A DNA stretch of 22,315 nt, taken from positions 1 through 22,315 of the IMG/VR virus record IMGVR_UViG_3300025133_000642; one strand, written 5' to 3'. Position numbers and translations under genes: made by a program. The notes under the pieces were generated by a model. The model was given only the letters and a program-made list of their open reading frames with translations. It had not been told where the DNA came from and did no database searches. Below are positions 8,892 to 15,694 of the stretch, one piece after another; position 1 is the stretch's first letter, and every line of letters begins with the position of its first letter. This DNA is from a virus.

Positions 8892-9552
8892 TCGACGTTC
8901 TCCAGTAACGGAATCTACTTGGGTCATTAGCTGAGGACCCGCGATTATGGATATCCCTTAGTTTTGGGGTGCCTGAGTTAAATATAGATCGTCTCTTATT
9001 GTCTACATCAGCACCTTTACCTCGGATAGTATACATCGTTTCCAACTCTTGTAGATATCTATCGGCTTGTATATCACCCTGCATTATGACCTGATACTGC
9101 CGAGCGGCTGAAGACATAATGGCCCTCTGGATAGGGGTATCCATCTCGTTCCAGATAACCTTCACTACAATTTCTATATAATAATCCGTACTAGCCTCCC
9201 ACTCTATGGTTTGGTCTGTCACATTCCAAAGCTTAGTTACTCCCGTAGAATCATCCACAGTTCGTCCTACGCCTATGATATAGAACCCATCGTCATTAAC
9301 ATGGCTAGATACTAACTCAGCAGAAATAATATTATTACCTACACTGATTTCTCCCGCAGTGGTGAGAGAGAATTTTTTAGTATATTGGTTATTCGCTAAT
9401 CCTCTTGACTGGAAATCGACAAGAACTCTTTCTAAGACATCCTCGCAAACTCCTGTATCTACACCACCTAAGGACTCTAAGTCGGATACCGGAGATTCTC
9501 CTGCCATTAGCAGCATATGGTTAACAGCATCAAGCTTTGAAATTACACCCAT
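8884..9552 (-). CDS. Tail tubular protein A (adaptor), T7 gp11-like
   Basis: The protein has 222 residues (T7 gp11 has 196). It would form the ring that joins the portal to the nozzle and gates DNA exit. It starts ISKLDAVNHMLLMAGESPVS, typical of this family, followed by GVCEDVLERVLVDFQSRGL, and later TPIQRAIMSSAARQYQVIMQ with GDIQADRYL, a hallmark helix region. AGGAGG lies 5 nt before the ATG. It is the first gene after the capsid terminator and its 3' end overlaps the nozzle gene by 8 bp. The C-terminus is basic and extended (DNKRRSIF, DPSRFRYWRTSNG). Confidence 0.94.
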   Translation of the reverse strand: MGVISKLDAVNHMLLMAGESPVSDLESLGGVDTGVCEDVLERVLVDFQSRGLANNQYTKKFSLTTAGEISVGNNIISAELVSSHVNDDGFYIIGVGRTVDDSTGVTKLWNVTDQTIEWEASTDYYIEIVVKVIWNEMDTPIQRAIMSSAARQYQVIMQGDIQADRYLQELETMYTIRGKGADVDNKRRSIFNSGTPKLRDIHNRGSSANDPSRFRYWRTSNG

Positions 9553-9583
9553 GGTATCCTCCTATGTAGAAAATTATTAATTG

Positions 9584-9615
9584 AAAACTCCTCGGGCCTG
9601 TTAAGACCCGAGGAG
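9584..9615 (-). terminator. Intrinsic terminator after the capsid gene
   Basis: On the minus strand CTCCTCGGG and CCCGAGGAG form a perfect 9-bp GC-rich stem (plus-strand arms 9588-9596 and 9607-9615) with a 10-nt loop, followed at once by TTTTC. It begins about 20 bp after the capsid stop and lies before the tail-tube SD. On the other strand no T-run follows, so it acts only in the direction of the genes. The position equals T-phi in T7, which is partly read through so that tail genes are made at lower levels. Confidence 0.88.
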
Positions 9616-9634
9616 CTGATTAGATCAATTAAGA

Positions 9635-10852
9635 TCAAGCATCCAACAGAGCACTAAAGAGTCCTCGCTGATTGCCAGCAACGTCTGGAGTAGTCTCAGC
9701 CGTCGTGGACAACGATGTAATAATCGCAGCACACTCAGGTCGAAGAATACCCGTACCGTTCATCATACTTGCAACGGTGAAAGTCGTATTACGACGGACA
9801 TCGTCTACAGTATCAACCTTAAGGCCTTGGAGCCGGAGAGCAGCAACTGCCTCCGGAATCCACATAATGCCCTTCACACCTGCACCAGAAGCAGCACCGA
9901 AGTTCTTTGCGTACTTCGCTTCACCCATGGTAGCAGTCGTGGTATCGGCTTCAATAACGTGGTTACTCTTAATGATTCGGCAACCCATGTACTCAAGTGA
10001 GTCATGAAGCTTCGAAAAACCATTACGGAGCCCTTCTCCTAAACCACCCATATCAGCCGTACCTCCGAAGTAAGGCCTACGGCCTCCACTGTCAAGGTCT
10101 GAATCTTCACGAGCTACACCAAGAGCACGGATGTCCATGAAGGACTGTGGCGAGCAAGCGAGATATAAGTTGCCGTAGGGGATATGCATCTCCTGTAACG
10201 AAACAATGTACTTCTCAATAGCTTCGAGAGCTGAGAGAGCACCTGTAGCGCGGTCTGCGGCTGCGGCTGTGTTGTCGCCCCAAGAACTAAGCTTCTTGTC
10301 GTAAGTTCCTTCCGTAGTCTCGCTATCCCCATAAAGCATGGTGTCTAGCTGAGCCTCAGAAATGTCAGTTCTTGGATCATTTGAGTGAGGATCAGAACAA
10401 GCCGTCTGAACGAGCATAGAGTAAATCTGCTTGTCTCGGGCGTTAGCCAAAGTCATAGCAGCCTGACGAGCGAGCTCGCTTCGGTACTCCCATTGAGTCA
10501 ACATAAGGTCTACATTGTCAAGCTCGAAGTGAGCGGCCATGGGTCGCTTATCGAGAGCAATAGTAAATGTAGTAGCCGTTGAGTTAGTTCCTCCGACTAG
10601 TTCTTGACCTGCGTCCCAGTTAGGTTCTAAGTCAACAGTGCCCGTAATAGGGAACTCGACCGTCGTACCACTAGTAATAGTACGTGAAGTAACTAAGGGT
10701 TCGAACATGTTATACTCATCATACGCATTAATAACTTCGCCAGCCCAAATCGGGAGCCAAAGTTTACCACCAGTTGAATTGCTACCCGAGGTAGCTGCTG
10801 TGATATCACTACGATATCCAAGATCTGCTGCGGCTAAAGAATCACCAGCCAT
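9635..10852 (-). CDS. Major capsid protein, T7 gp10-like
   Basis: The protein has 405 residues (T7 gp10A has 345) and would form the HK97-fold shell. The N-terminal Ser/Gly-rich arm is followed by WLPIWAGEVINAYDEYNMFE (32-51), VEFPITGTVDLEPNWDAGQE (65-84), and LDKRPMAAHFELDNVDL (100-116) with QWEYRSELARQ (120-130), all characteristic of podoviral T7-like capsid proteins. AAGGAG sits 7 nt before the ATG. It is preceded by the only large non-coding gap in the window and followed by a strong terminator, the arrangement that gives T7 capsid mRNA its abundance. I see no evidence for a frameshifted 10B-like extension, since the terminator begins about 20 bp after the stop. Confidence 0.96.
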   Translation of the reverse strand: MAGDSLAAADLGYRSDITAATSGSNSTGGKLWLPIWAGEVINAYDEYNMFEPLVTSRTITSGTTVEFPITGTVDLEPNWDAGQELVGGTNSTATTFTIALDKRPMAAHFELDNVDLMLTQWEYRSELARQAAMTLANARDKQIYSMLVQTACSDPHSNDPRTDISEAQLDTMLYGDSETTEGTYDKKLSSWGDNTAAAADRATGALSALEAIEKYIVSLQEMHIPYGNLYLACSPQSFMDIRALGVAREDSDLDSGGRRPYFGGTADMGGLGEGLRNGFSKLHDSLEYMGCRIIKSNHVIEADTTTATMGEAKYAKNFGAASGAGVKGIMWIPEAVAALRLQGLKVDTVDDVRRNTTFTVASMMNGTGILRPECAAIITSLSTTAETTPDVAGNQRGLFSALLDA

Positions 10853-11023
10853 AATAAATCTCCTTAAAAATAAAAACTATTAAATAAAACAATGCGGCAT
10901 TCTCTCTGTGCATCGGATTATTCCAGTTAAGGAGTCCATAGAACTGAGTGGGTCTGAAACTAAGTTAGACTTTCCTTTCCCCTCATCCAAGAGGAAGGAG
11001 TGATCAAGTTAAGTTATCCCCCA

Positions 11024-11043
11024 AGAGGTCCGCGACGGCCTCT
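11024..11043 (-). promoter_or_regulatory. Hairpin at the scaffold stop codon, start of the scaffold-capsid gap
   Basis: On the minus strand AGAGGCCG, loop TCG, then CGG-A-CCTCT folds into an 8-bp stem with one bulged A, overlapping the scaffold TAG. It has no T-run after it, so it is not a standard terminator. It may be a processing site or a 3'-end stabiliser of the scaffold message, as RNase III sites are in T7. The remaining 10853-11023 stretch holds no gene that I can support. It contains AATGCGGCATT and the capsid SD. Confidence 0.4.
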
Positions 11044-11986
11044 ATTTCGGTAGTGTATTCCAGTCTGTCTTAGACATTCTGGCCTCTACCATTTGCCGAT
11101 ATCTCGGCTCTACATTAAACTTAGGACTGTTGCGTTCCTGAGTGAACTCACGCTTTGTACTGTAACCTCTAATACCTGTCTCACTAGCGGACATGGAAGT
11201 CAGGTTTCTATTCTGACTTGGTTCAGCAGCCTTAGCTTGAGTTACACTGTCTTCATACATAGACGATAATCCTCGTAGGGTCACCTCGTATGATGGACTC
11301 GCAAGTCCTACGTTAATTTGCTTTTGTTGGTCCGGACTTAAGGAAGTCCCTGCCCAATCGAAAATCTGTTGAAGTTTTTCTCGTCCACCTACTACAGAAG
11401 ATGCCTTAGCGAAGCTCTCCTTCAGTCGGGCCTTTTGCCCCGAGACGTAATCATCTATCATACCCTCAGTAAAACCTGTCTTCTGTTTTATATCAGCTCG
11501 GGTTAGTTCGCTGAGTGTGCCAGTTTGAGCCATCTCAATACCCCAAGCTTCGTATGACTGTGGGTTTATACCAGTATCTTCAGTAGCGGGCTCAGGGTCC
11601 TTTGTGATATTATCTGGAATCCTAAGCTCGGGAGTATCCGGAGTAATCTCAACTTCACTTGGAAGAGAATCTGATACTTCTGCTGGATCCGTCTCCGAAA
11701 CCCCTCCTTGTTCAGCATACTGCTGTTTCAGCGATGCAATCTCTTGCTGCCCTCGTGTATAGTTCGATTGGGCCTCCTTAAGGCTGTTAAACCATGCATC
11801 GGTATCATTAAAGTTCTCTGGTGTTGCCTGACCTGAGGACTCTACATACGTCTTGAATGCTGTACGTTCAGCTGCTACTTGTGGATCCTCATCGGCCTTC
11901 GTAGGGAAGGTTATCGAATTAGTTTCCTGTGTACCGACCTCTAGTTGAGTCCCGTCAGAGGATTGTTCAACTTGTTCATTAGACAT
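11042..11986 (-). CDS. Capsid assembly scaffold protein, T7 gp9-like
   Basis: The protein has 314 residues (T7 gp9 has 307). Scaffold proteins line the procapsid and direct coat protein into a closed shell. It is acidic, rich in Glu, Ser, Thr, Pro and Gln with little hydrophobic core in the first about 150 residues. Its C-terminal end is basic (YRQMVEARMSKTDWNTLPK), the part that normally contacts the coat. AAGGAG lies 6 nt before the ATG. Identification rests mainly on size, composition and the portal-scaffold-capsid order; sequence motifs in this family are weak. A hairpin overlaps its stop codon. Confidence 0.85.
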   Translation of the reverse strand: MSNEQVEQSSDGTQLEVGTQETNSITFPTKADEDPQVAAERTAFKTYVESSGQATPENFNDTDAWFNSLKEAQSNYTRGQQEIASLKQQYAEQGGVSETDPAEVSDSLPSEVEITPDTPELRIPDNITKDPEPATEDTGINPQSYEAWGIEMAQTGTLSELTRADIKQKTGFTEGMIDDYVSGQKARLKESFAKASSVVGGREKLQQIFDWAGTSLSPDQQKQINVGLASPSYEVTLRGLSSMYEDSVTQAKAAEPSQNRNLTSMSASETGIRGYSTKREFTQERNSPKFNVEPRYRQMVEARMSKTDWNTLPK

Positions 11987-12016
11987 TAAGTTCTCCTTGT
12001 TTGTTTTTAATCATCA

Positions 12017-12169
12017 TCATCTACCCCCACTTGGATTAGAATAGGACTGAGTTTTTGCACTGGTTCTGGTAGCTTTAGTTGTAGCCCTGCTTGCTCTCGT
12101 GGCTCTTGCGGGAGGTGCTTGAACAGAAGCCGTTTTCTTCCCCGGCTTCTTTCGTTTCTTCTTAGCCAT
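12017..12169 (-). CDS. Tiny very basic protein (50 aa)
   Basis: The protein has 50 residues: MAKKKRKKPGKKTASVQAPP followed by an Arg/Thr/Ala/Ser-rich tail ending SNPSGGR. About one third is Lys or Arg and acidic residues are absent. GGAG lies 6 nt before the ATG, within the end of the jelly-roll gene, and the ATG is 3 bp past that stop. Spacing, SD and head-gene location support a real gene. Such composition suits binding DNA, RNA or an acidic surface, for instance a minor head protein. No family is recognised. Confidence 0.65.
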   Translation of the reverse strand: MAKKKRKKPGKKTASVQAPPARATRASRATTKATRTSAKTQSYSNPSGGR

Positions 12170-12172
12170 AGT

Positions 12173-13171
12173 TTACTCCTGTAATGGGGACCTAGGGGGA
12201 TTAGTTTTATAAGGATGATCAGACTCTAAGAGATCTGTCTTAGCGTATTTATGTGCCAAGTATCCCTCTATCTTTTCTCGATCATCTTCTGATATAGTAC
12301 CATGATAGAATATTAACTCATATAATTCTCCGTCCCAGTTCGCAGTACTCAACCCAGTAGTAAGAGCGTGTTGACGGGCTCCTAAAGCGAAATGTGATGC
12401 GTTGAGCATATTCCCTGTAGACGTACCTGAATAAAGGTTACCGGATCCTGTCGAAGTGTCGGTGTAGGATCTAAGCGTACGGTTTGAACTTTCTCTCCCC
12501 GCACCAACAATACCATAATCTCCGGGAGCCCAAGCAATCGACGCTTGATTAGATTCTACAGGAGACTGATTATAATAAGACTTATAGTTAAAGTTTATTG
12601 AGGTACTACGAGCCGCTAGAGTAAAGTCCCTGACGTAGTCACTGCATAGGATATACTTCTGTGTATCTACGTCCGTACCGTGTTTCAGCATAAGCATGAA
12701 ATAGAAATCATCGGTCCCTACATCGAACTCATCATCTCCAACCTCATCGTCACTGAATAAAACATCATTAGATCCATCAAAATCTATACCCTGAAACCCA
12801 TTCAGCTCTGCACTAAAGTGTGGTTGGTTGGCTTCAACGTAAGTGTTATTGAACTTGATCCCATTTCCCGATCTATCCTCTGCTTCTGCAACGTCATTAG
12901 CATCTCCCGAAGAAGGGTGTAGATACTCAGGCGATAACCAGCATTTGATCACCGTTGAACCTAGTTGGGCCGGTGTCCAGATAGGCCCAAGATGTACATT
13001 CCACGATGTATCCCAGTCCTCGGGTACAAGATAGCCCCGATTGGTTAGGATCTCATCGCGTATAGATAACACATGGTCTCTCGTGCCTTTAGTAATCCAC
13101 TCGTTTTGGTTGAGTTTCAGAATACTATTGGTTTCAGTCCCTATAATATCTAATGTGTGTAGTCTTAGCAT
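12173..13171 (-). CDS. LamG/concanavalin A-like jelly-roll protein
   Basis: The protein has 332 residues. Residues 62-85 (IWTPAQLGSTVIKCWLSPEY), then DRSGNG (99-104), and FDGSNDVLF (131-139) open a laminin-G/concanavalin A-like beta sandwich. It closes with WDGELYELIFYHGTISEDDR (279-298) and IEGYLAHKYA (301-310), the usual ending of these domains in marine bacterial and phage proteins. Such domains bind carbohydrates or decorate capsids. The first 60 residues are a separate segment. The gene sits inside the head block between the holin-like gene and the scaffold. The start overlaps the previous stop (TAATG) with no clear SD, so it probably depends on coupling. Function is inferred: a virion surface glycan-binding or decoration protein. 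Confidence 0.75.
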   Translation of the reverse strand: MLRLHTLDIIGTETNSILKLNQNEWITKGTRDHVLSIRDEILTNRGYLVPEDWDTSWNVHLGPIWTPAQLGSTVIKCWLSPEYLHPSSGDANDVAEAEDRSGNGIKFNNTYVEANQPHFSAELNGFQGIDFDGSNDVLFSDDEVGDDEFDVGTDDFYFMLMLKHGTDVDTQKYILCSDYVRDFTLAARSTSINFNYKSYYNQSPVESNQASIAWAPGDYGIVGAGRESSNRTLRSYTDTSTGSGNLYSGTSTGNMLNASHFALGARQHALTTGLSTANWDGELYELIFYHGTISEDDREKIEGYLAHKYAKTDLLESDHPYKTNPPRSPLQE

Positions 13172-13386
13172 TATTTAATCATTATATCAAACACAAGACT
13201 AAAGACACCAGTTAGTATGATACTCGCCACGAAAGCCGAAGCATATACTTTTGTATCGAGGACAGACAGCTTACGTTCAATATGGTTTAATCTCTTATCG
13301 ATATCAGTTAGTCGGTTATTAGTTCTCTCAAGCTCGTGTAGGACGAGCTTCTTGTACTGATCCCAGCCGTTCGGAGTAACTCCCAT
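13171..13386 (-). CDS. Small coiled-coil, single-TM protein (holin-like / XhlA-like)
   Basis: The protein has 71 residues. Residues 10-46 form a charged heptad-like helix (LHELERTNNRLTDIDKRLNH). Residues 48-69 (VYASAFVASIILTGVFSLVF) are one transmembrane segment, with a short basic end. This N-in coiled coil plus C-terminal membrane helix is the layout of XhlA-type haemolysin/holin accessory proteins found in many phages, so a role in membrane lesion formation at lysis is plausible. GGAGG lies about 6 nt before the ATG at 13386. A GTG one codon earlier is less well placed. The ATG overlaps the portal stop as TGATG and the gene ends in a TAATG overlap with the next. No endolysin is adjacent, which leaves the lysis role unproven. 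Confidence 0.7.
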   Translation of the reverse strand: MGVTPNGWDQYKKLVLHELERTNNRLTDIDKRLNHIERKLSVLDTKVYASAFVASIILTGVFSLVFDIMIK

Positions 13387-14984
13387 CACGCCCCTCCTTG
13401 TTGCATCTGCTGCATCACTTGTTGTATACCAGCCCCGCCGGTTTCTTGGAGATCCTGTTGGGCGGCCTGCTGAGCGGCACCTGTAATGGCTTGATTGACC
13501 ATTTGCTCTCTACCCTCTGTGGCCCTAAGTTTCGATTGCTGCTCTGCCATAGCCATCTGCTCCTGTTTAAGTTCTTCTTCGCTTTTAACCCACAACTCAG
13601 GATTAAACCCAAGAGACGTAATGAGGGCCTTACCATATTGATCCCATCTAAACATCCCCGCAGCATTCTCCGGTAAGTTACGTACCATCTCACCCATCTG
13701 CATAAGTTTTTGTAAGTCAGAATCTCTGCTTAAAGCCTGTAGGCCGGTAACTATTTCGACATCTAATAAACCCTCCTCACCGGAGAACATGTCTTGTAAT
13801 CTTGGATCGACATCTCCATTCGAAATCATGAGAAACAGCACACGGGAAACCAGCGGCTTCATTAATTCCCTAGCAATAGCTGAGAAAGCTCCGCCCAATA
13901 CGTGCTCAAGCTCCTGACCAATCATCCGTACGGCAGTAGCTGTAACTCTCTCGCCTTGAGGTATACTTGCGGAGTCTAACAAGAAAGCTCGACCGATCTC
14001 TCTTCTCAAAGTCTCTACGCCAACCTGAGTATGACTGATCTGTGGATTCATTGTGGTTGCGGGGGAGACTACATGGACTTCATTAGGCCTAGCAGTTATC
14101 CACCCACCCGTAGGAGTACCATTAATATCATCAACCTCGGCCATCCCTGTAGGATCCACAGCCATCCAGAAGATGGACGCAGCTGTGATACCGTTAATTA
14201 ATCCCTCAGTAAAACCTTCGAGGGCTTTAATATCCCCTATTAGATCCTCGCAATGACTGCGACCATAATTTTCTCCAGCGACACCTGTCCACCTTAAGAC
14301 AATAAAGTTAGGCACTTTAAAGCTACCCGAGTTTTTGGTGTTTCCATCCCTGTCTTCGGTTGTCGATACCCATTCTTGATCTTTATCCTTCACAAGCCGG
14401 GTCCACAGAGCTCGATACCCCTGCCTGTTTTCCATATCCTCCGAAGCGGAATATAATAAGTCTTCACTTAACTCTGAAGCGGTCGATTCGTATTCCTTAT
14501 AGATTATCTCTTCAGGGTTGCCGTTAATGTCTCGTCTAACAACGAAACGATCTAGGCGAATTAAACGTAACGACATATCATCATCAAGGATAACCATCAC
14601 ATCCCCAACTATGATTAATTGCTGAAGGATTTGGAAGATAGAATCCCGTAGGTTACTGGATGAAAGTTTATTGTAGACTTGTAAGCTTAAGGCACTTAAA
14701 TAGGATTCGATCTCAACCTCGGGCTCAAGACCCGAATCCAACTCAAACCTAAAGAAAGGCGTGTCGTTAAGAGGAAGCAGTGCTGATAACATCCTACTAG
14801 ACATCGCGGTTACCCCACGAGCTGCGGTAGAACTATAAGGCTGAGGTAACTGCATCTGTTCTGTCCACCCGTCTGGCGGAAGAATGCTAGGTATTGTAAT
14901 ACTAGCACAAAACCTAGCTCTCTCAAGCTTACTTATTCGCAAGCCGTCCAGTATTCGGAATCTATCGGCGTTAGAGGATGACAT
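13386..14984 (-). CDS. Head-tail connector (portal) protein, T7 gp8-like
   Basis: The protein has 532 residues (T7 gp8 has 536). It would form the dodecameric ring at the capsid vertex through which DNA is packaged and ejected. Blocks diagnostic of podoviral connectors are AARGVTAMSSRML (55-66), ENYGRSHCEDLIGDIKALEG (238-257), and ERVTATAVRMIGQELEHVLG (345-364), all close to the T7 family pattern. The last about 60 residues are Gln-rich (AAQQAAQQ, QQVMQQMQQ) and probably disordered or helical barrel. No clear SD precedes the ATG. The upstream gene stops 4 bp before it, suggesting coupled translation. The stop overlaps the next start as TGATG. Confidence 0.96.
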   Translation of the reverse strand: MSSSNADRFRILDGLRISKLERARFCASITIPSILPPDGWTEQMQLPQPYSSTAARGVTAMSSRMLSALLPLNDTPFFRFELDSGLEPEVEIESYLSALSLQVYNKLSSSNLRDSIFQILQQLIIVGDVMVILDDDMSLRLIRLDRFVVRRDINGNPEEIIYKEYESTASELSEDLLYSASEDMENRQGYRALWTRLVKDKDQEWVSTTEDRDGNTKNSGSFKVPNFIVLRWTGVAGENYGRSHCEDLIGDIKALEGFTEGLINGITAASIFWMAVDPTGMAEVDDINGTPTGGWITARPNEVHVVSPATTMNPQISHTQVGVETLRREIGRAFLLDSASIPQGERVTATAVRMIGQELEHVLGGAFSAIARELMKPLVSRVLFLMISNGDVDPRLQDMFSGEEGLLDVEIVTGLQALSRDSDLQKLMQMGEMVRNLPENAAGMFRWDQYGKALITSLGFNPELWVKSEEELKQEQMAMAEQQSKLRATEGREQMVNQAITGAAQQAAQQDLQETGGAGIQQVMQQMQQGGA

Positions 14985-14988
14985 AGGA

Positions 14989-15372
14989 CTACAGAGGCCT
15001 CTTGTTTACTGTGGTTTGTCCTGGACTTTGTGGGTTTTCTGCCACAGAACCCGTAGGTTTTACACCCGAGACTAGAGAAGACCACATAGACACAACCTTA
15101 GATTCAGTATCACCGCTTGTTGTATCAGTCTCACTACCTCCGGAATCCCTAGCAGCTTCCTCTTGTTCTTTAAGAAGAGCTATCCTTTCTTCCTCGGTTC
15201 TCTTGATCTGATCTCTCCTTTGAGTCTCGATTGCCTCTCGCCTACGCTCTGATTCTTCTTGGTAAGCTCTTGCTTTTTCTTGTCTTTTTTCCGCTAGGTT
15301 AGCTTCCTTCTCAAGTAAGGCTTCTCTCTCAGCTGCTGACGGTCCAGCCGGAATATGTGGTGCACCAGCCAT
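14989..15372 (-). CDS. Charged helical structural-type protein preceding the portal
   Basis: The protein has 127 residues. After a short Pro/Ala start (MAGAPHIPAGPSAAER), residues 14-75 are almost entirely Glu, Lys, Arg, Gln and Ala, a long single helix or coiled coil. A Ser/Thr/Gly-rich flexible tail with SMWSSLVSGVKP follows. GGAGGT lies 5 nt before the ATG, one of the strongest SD sites in the window. Only 4 bp separate it from the portal gene. T7 encodes the small tail-assembly protein gp7.3 at this position, but I see no convincing residue match, so only position is shared. A virion or assembly role is inferred from position and expected expression. Confidence 0.7.
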   Translation of the reverse strand: MAGAPHIPAGPSAAEREALLEKEANLAEKRQEKARAYQEESERRREAIETQRRDQIKRTEEERIALLKEQEEAARDSGGSETDTTSGDTESKVVSMWSSLVSGVKPTGSVAENPQSPGQTTVNKRPL

Positions 15373-15375
15373 AAG

Positions 15376-15567
15376 TCACCTCCTTTTGTTTTGTAATTTA
15401 ATGATAGACTCAAGAGCCTGAATCACCTCAATGCGACCGCTTTGCTTAGCGGCAAGTCTTGTAAATACTTCGCTGTTTACTAAGTCCGTATACTCTTCAC
15501 CGGGGAACTTATTCCTCAGATACTTTGGTAGATCTTCGTCTAGTCTTGGTAGCTGCTTCCAGTCCAT
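15376..15567 (-). CDS. Small hypothetical protein upstream of the portal
   Basis: The protein has 63 residues from the ATG at 15567, beginning MDWKQLPRLDEDLPKYL and ending in a basic KLQNKRR tail. An in-frame ATG 21 bp upstream (15588) exists, but GAGGAG stands 7 nt before the 15567 ATG, so the shorter form is preferred. It overlaps the preceding small gene by 59 bp. Only 3 bp separate its stop from the next gene, whose GGAGGT SD overlaps its end. It has no transmembrane segment and no motif I recognise. Small proteins of this size between the replication genes and the portal are common in T7-like phages. No function is assigned. Confidence 0.65.
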   Translation of the reverse strand: MDWKQLPRLDEDLPKYLRNKFPGEEYTDLVNSEVFTRLAAKQSGRIEVIQALESIIKLQNKRR

Positions 15568-15694
15568 CAAGCTTCTCCTCAATATCATCTATCTTTTTCA
15601 TAAGTCCCCGGATAACTAACAACATTTCAGCGGGGGTTACTGAAGCATTCATCTTAATTTTACGCTCAATATTCTCTAAGCTATGATGTGACAT
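15509..15694 (-). CDS. Small coiled-coil hypothetical protein
   Basis: The protein has 61 residues. It is charged, mostly helical by composition, with a central heptad-like stretch (MLLVIRGLMKKIDDIEEKL) and a basic tail KTRRRSTK. GGAG lies 7 nt before the ATG, inside the end of the reductase gene, and the start overlaps that gene by 14 bp. Its own 3' part overlaps the next small gene by 59 bp in a different frame. No family is recognised. The helical, multimer-prone look would suit a small structural or adaptor protein, but that is a guess. Confidence 0.65.
   Translation of the reverse strand: MSHHSLENIERKIKMNASVTPAEMLLVIRGLMKKIDDIEEKLDGLEAATKTRRRSTKVSEE

Noticed and set aside
8892-8927. Upstream ATG extending the nozzle protein by 12 residues
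   Set aside because: It has no SD, and the 8891 ATG has GGAG at proper spacing and begins the family-typical N-terminus.
9635-9700. Frameshifted minor capsid form as in T7 gp10B
   Set aside because: No slippery run is obvious at the capsid 3' end and the terminator follows within about 20 bp.
9672-10007. Open frame of 111 codons on the plus strand inside the capsid gene
   Set aside because: It lies wholly antisense to a confidently identified capsid gene and its product has no recognisable motif; all real genes are on the minus strand.
10891-10901. Inverted repeat AATGC-G-GCATT in the scaffold-capsid gap
   Set aside because: It is too short with a one-base spacer; no second copy was seen.
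13415-13693. 92-codon minus-strand frame inside the portal 3' end
   Set aside because: It is out of frame with the portal and shows no family pattern; the portal reading is conserved through this stretch.
14993-15002. Perfect palindrome AGAGGCCTCT near the portal start
   Set aside because: It has no loop, cannot form a useful hairpin, and lies within the end of the upstream coding region; chance is enough to explain it.
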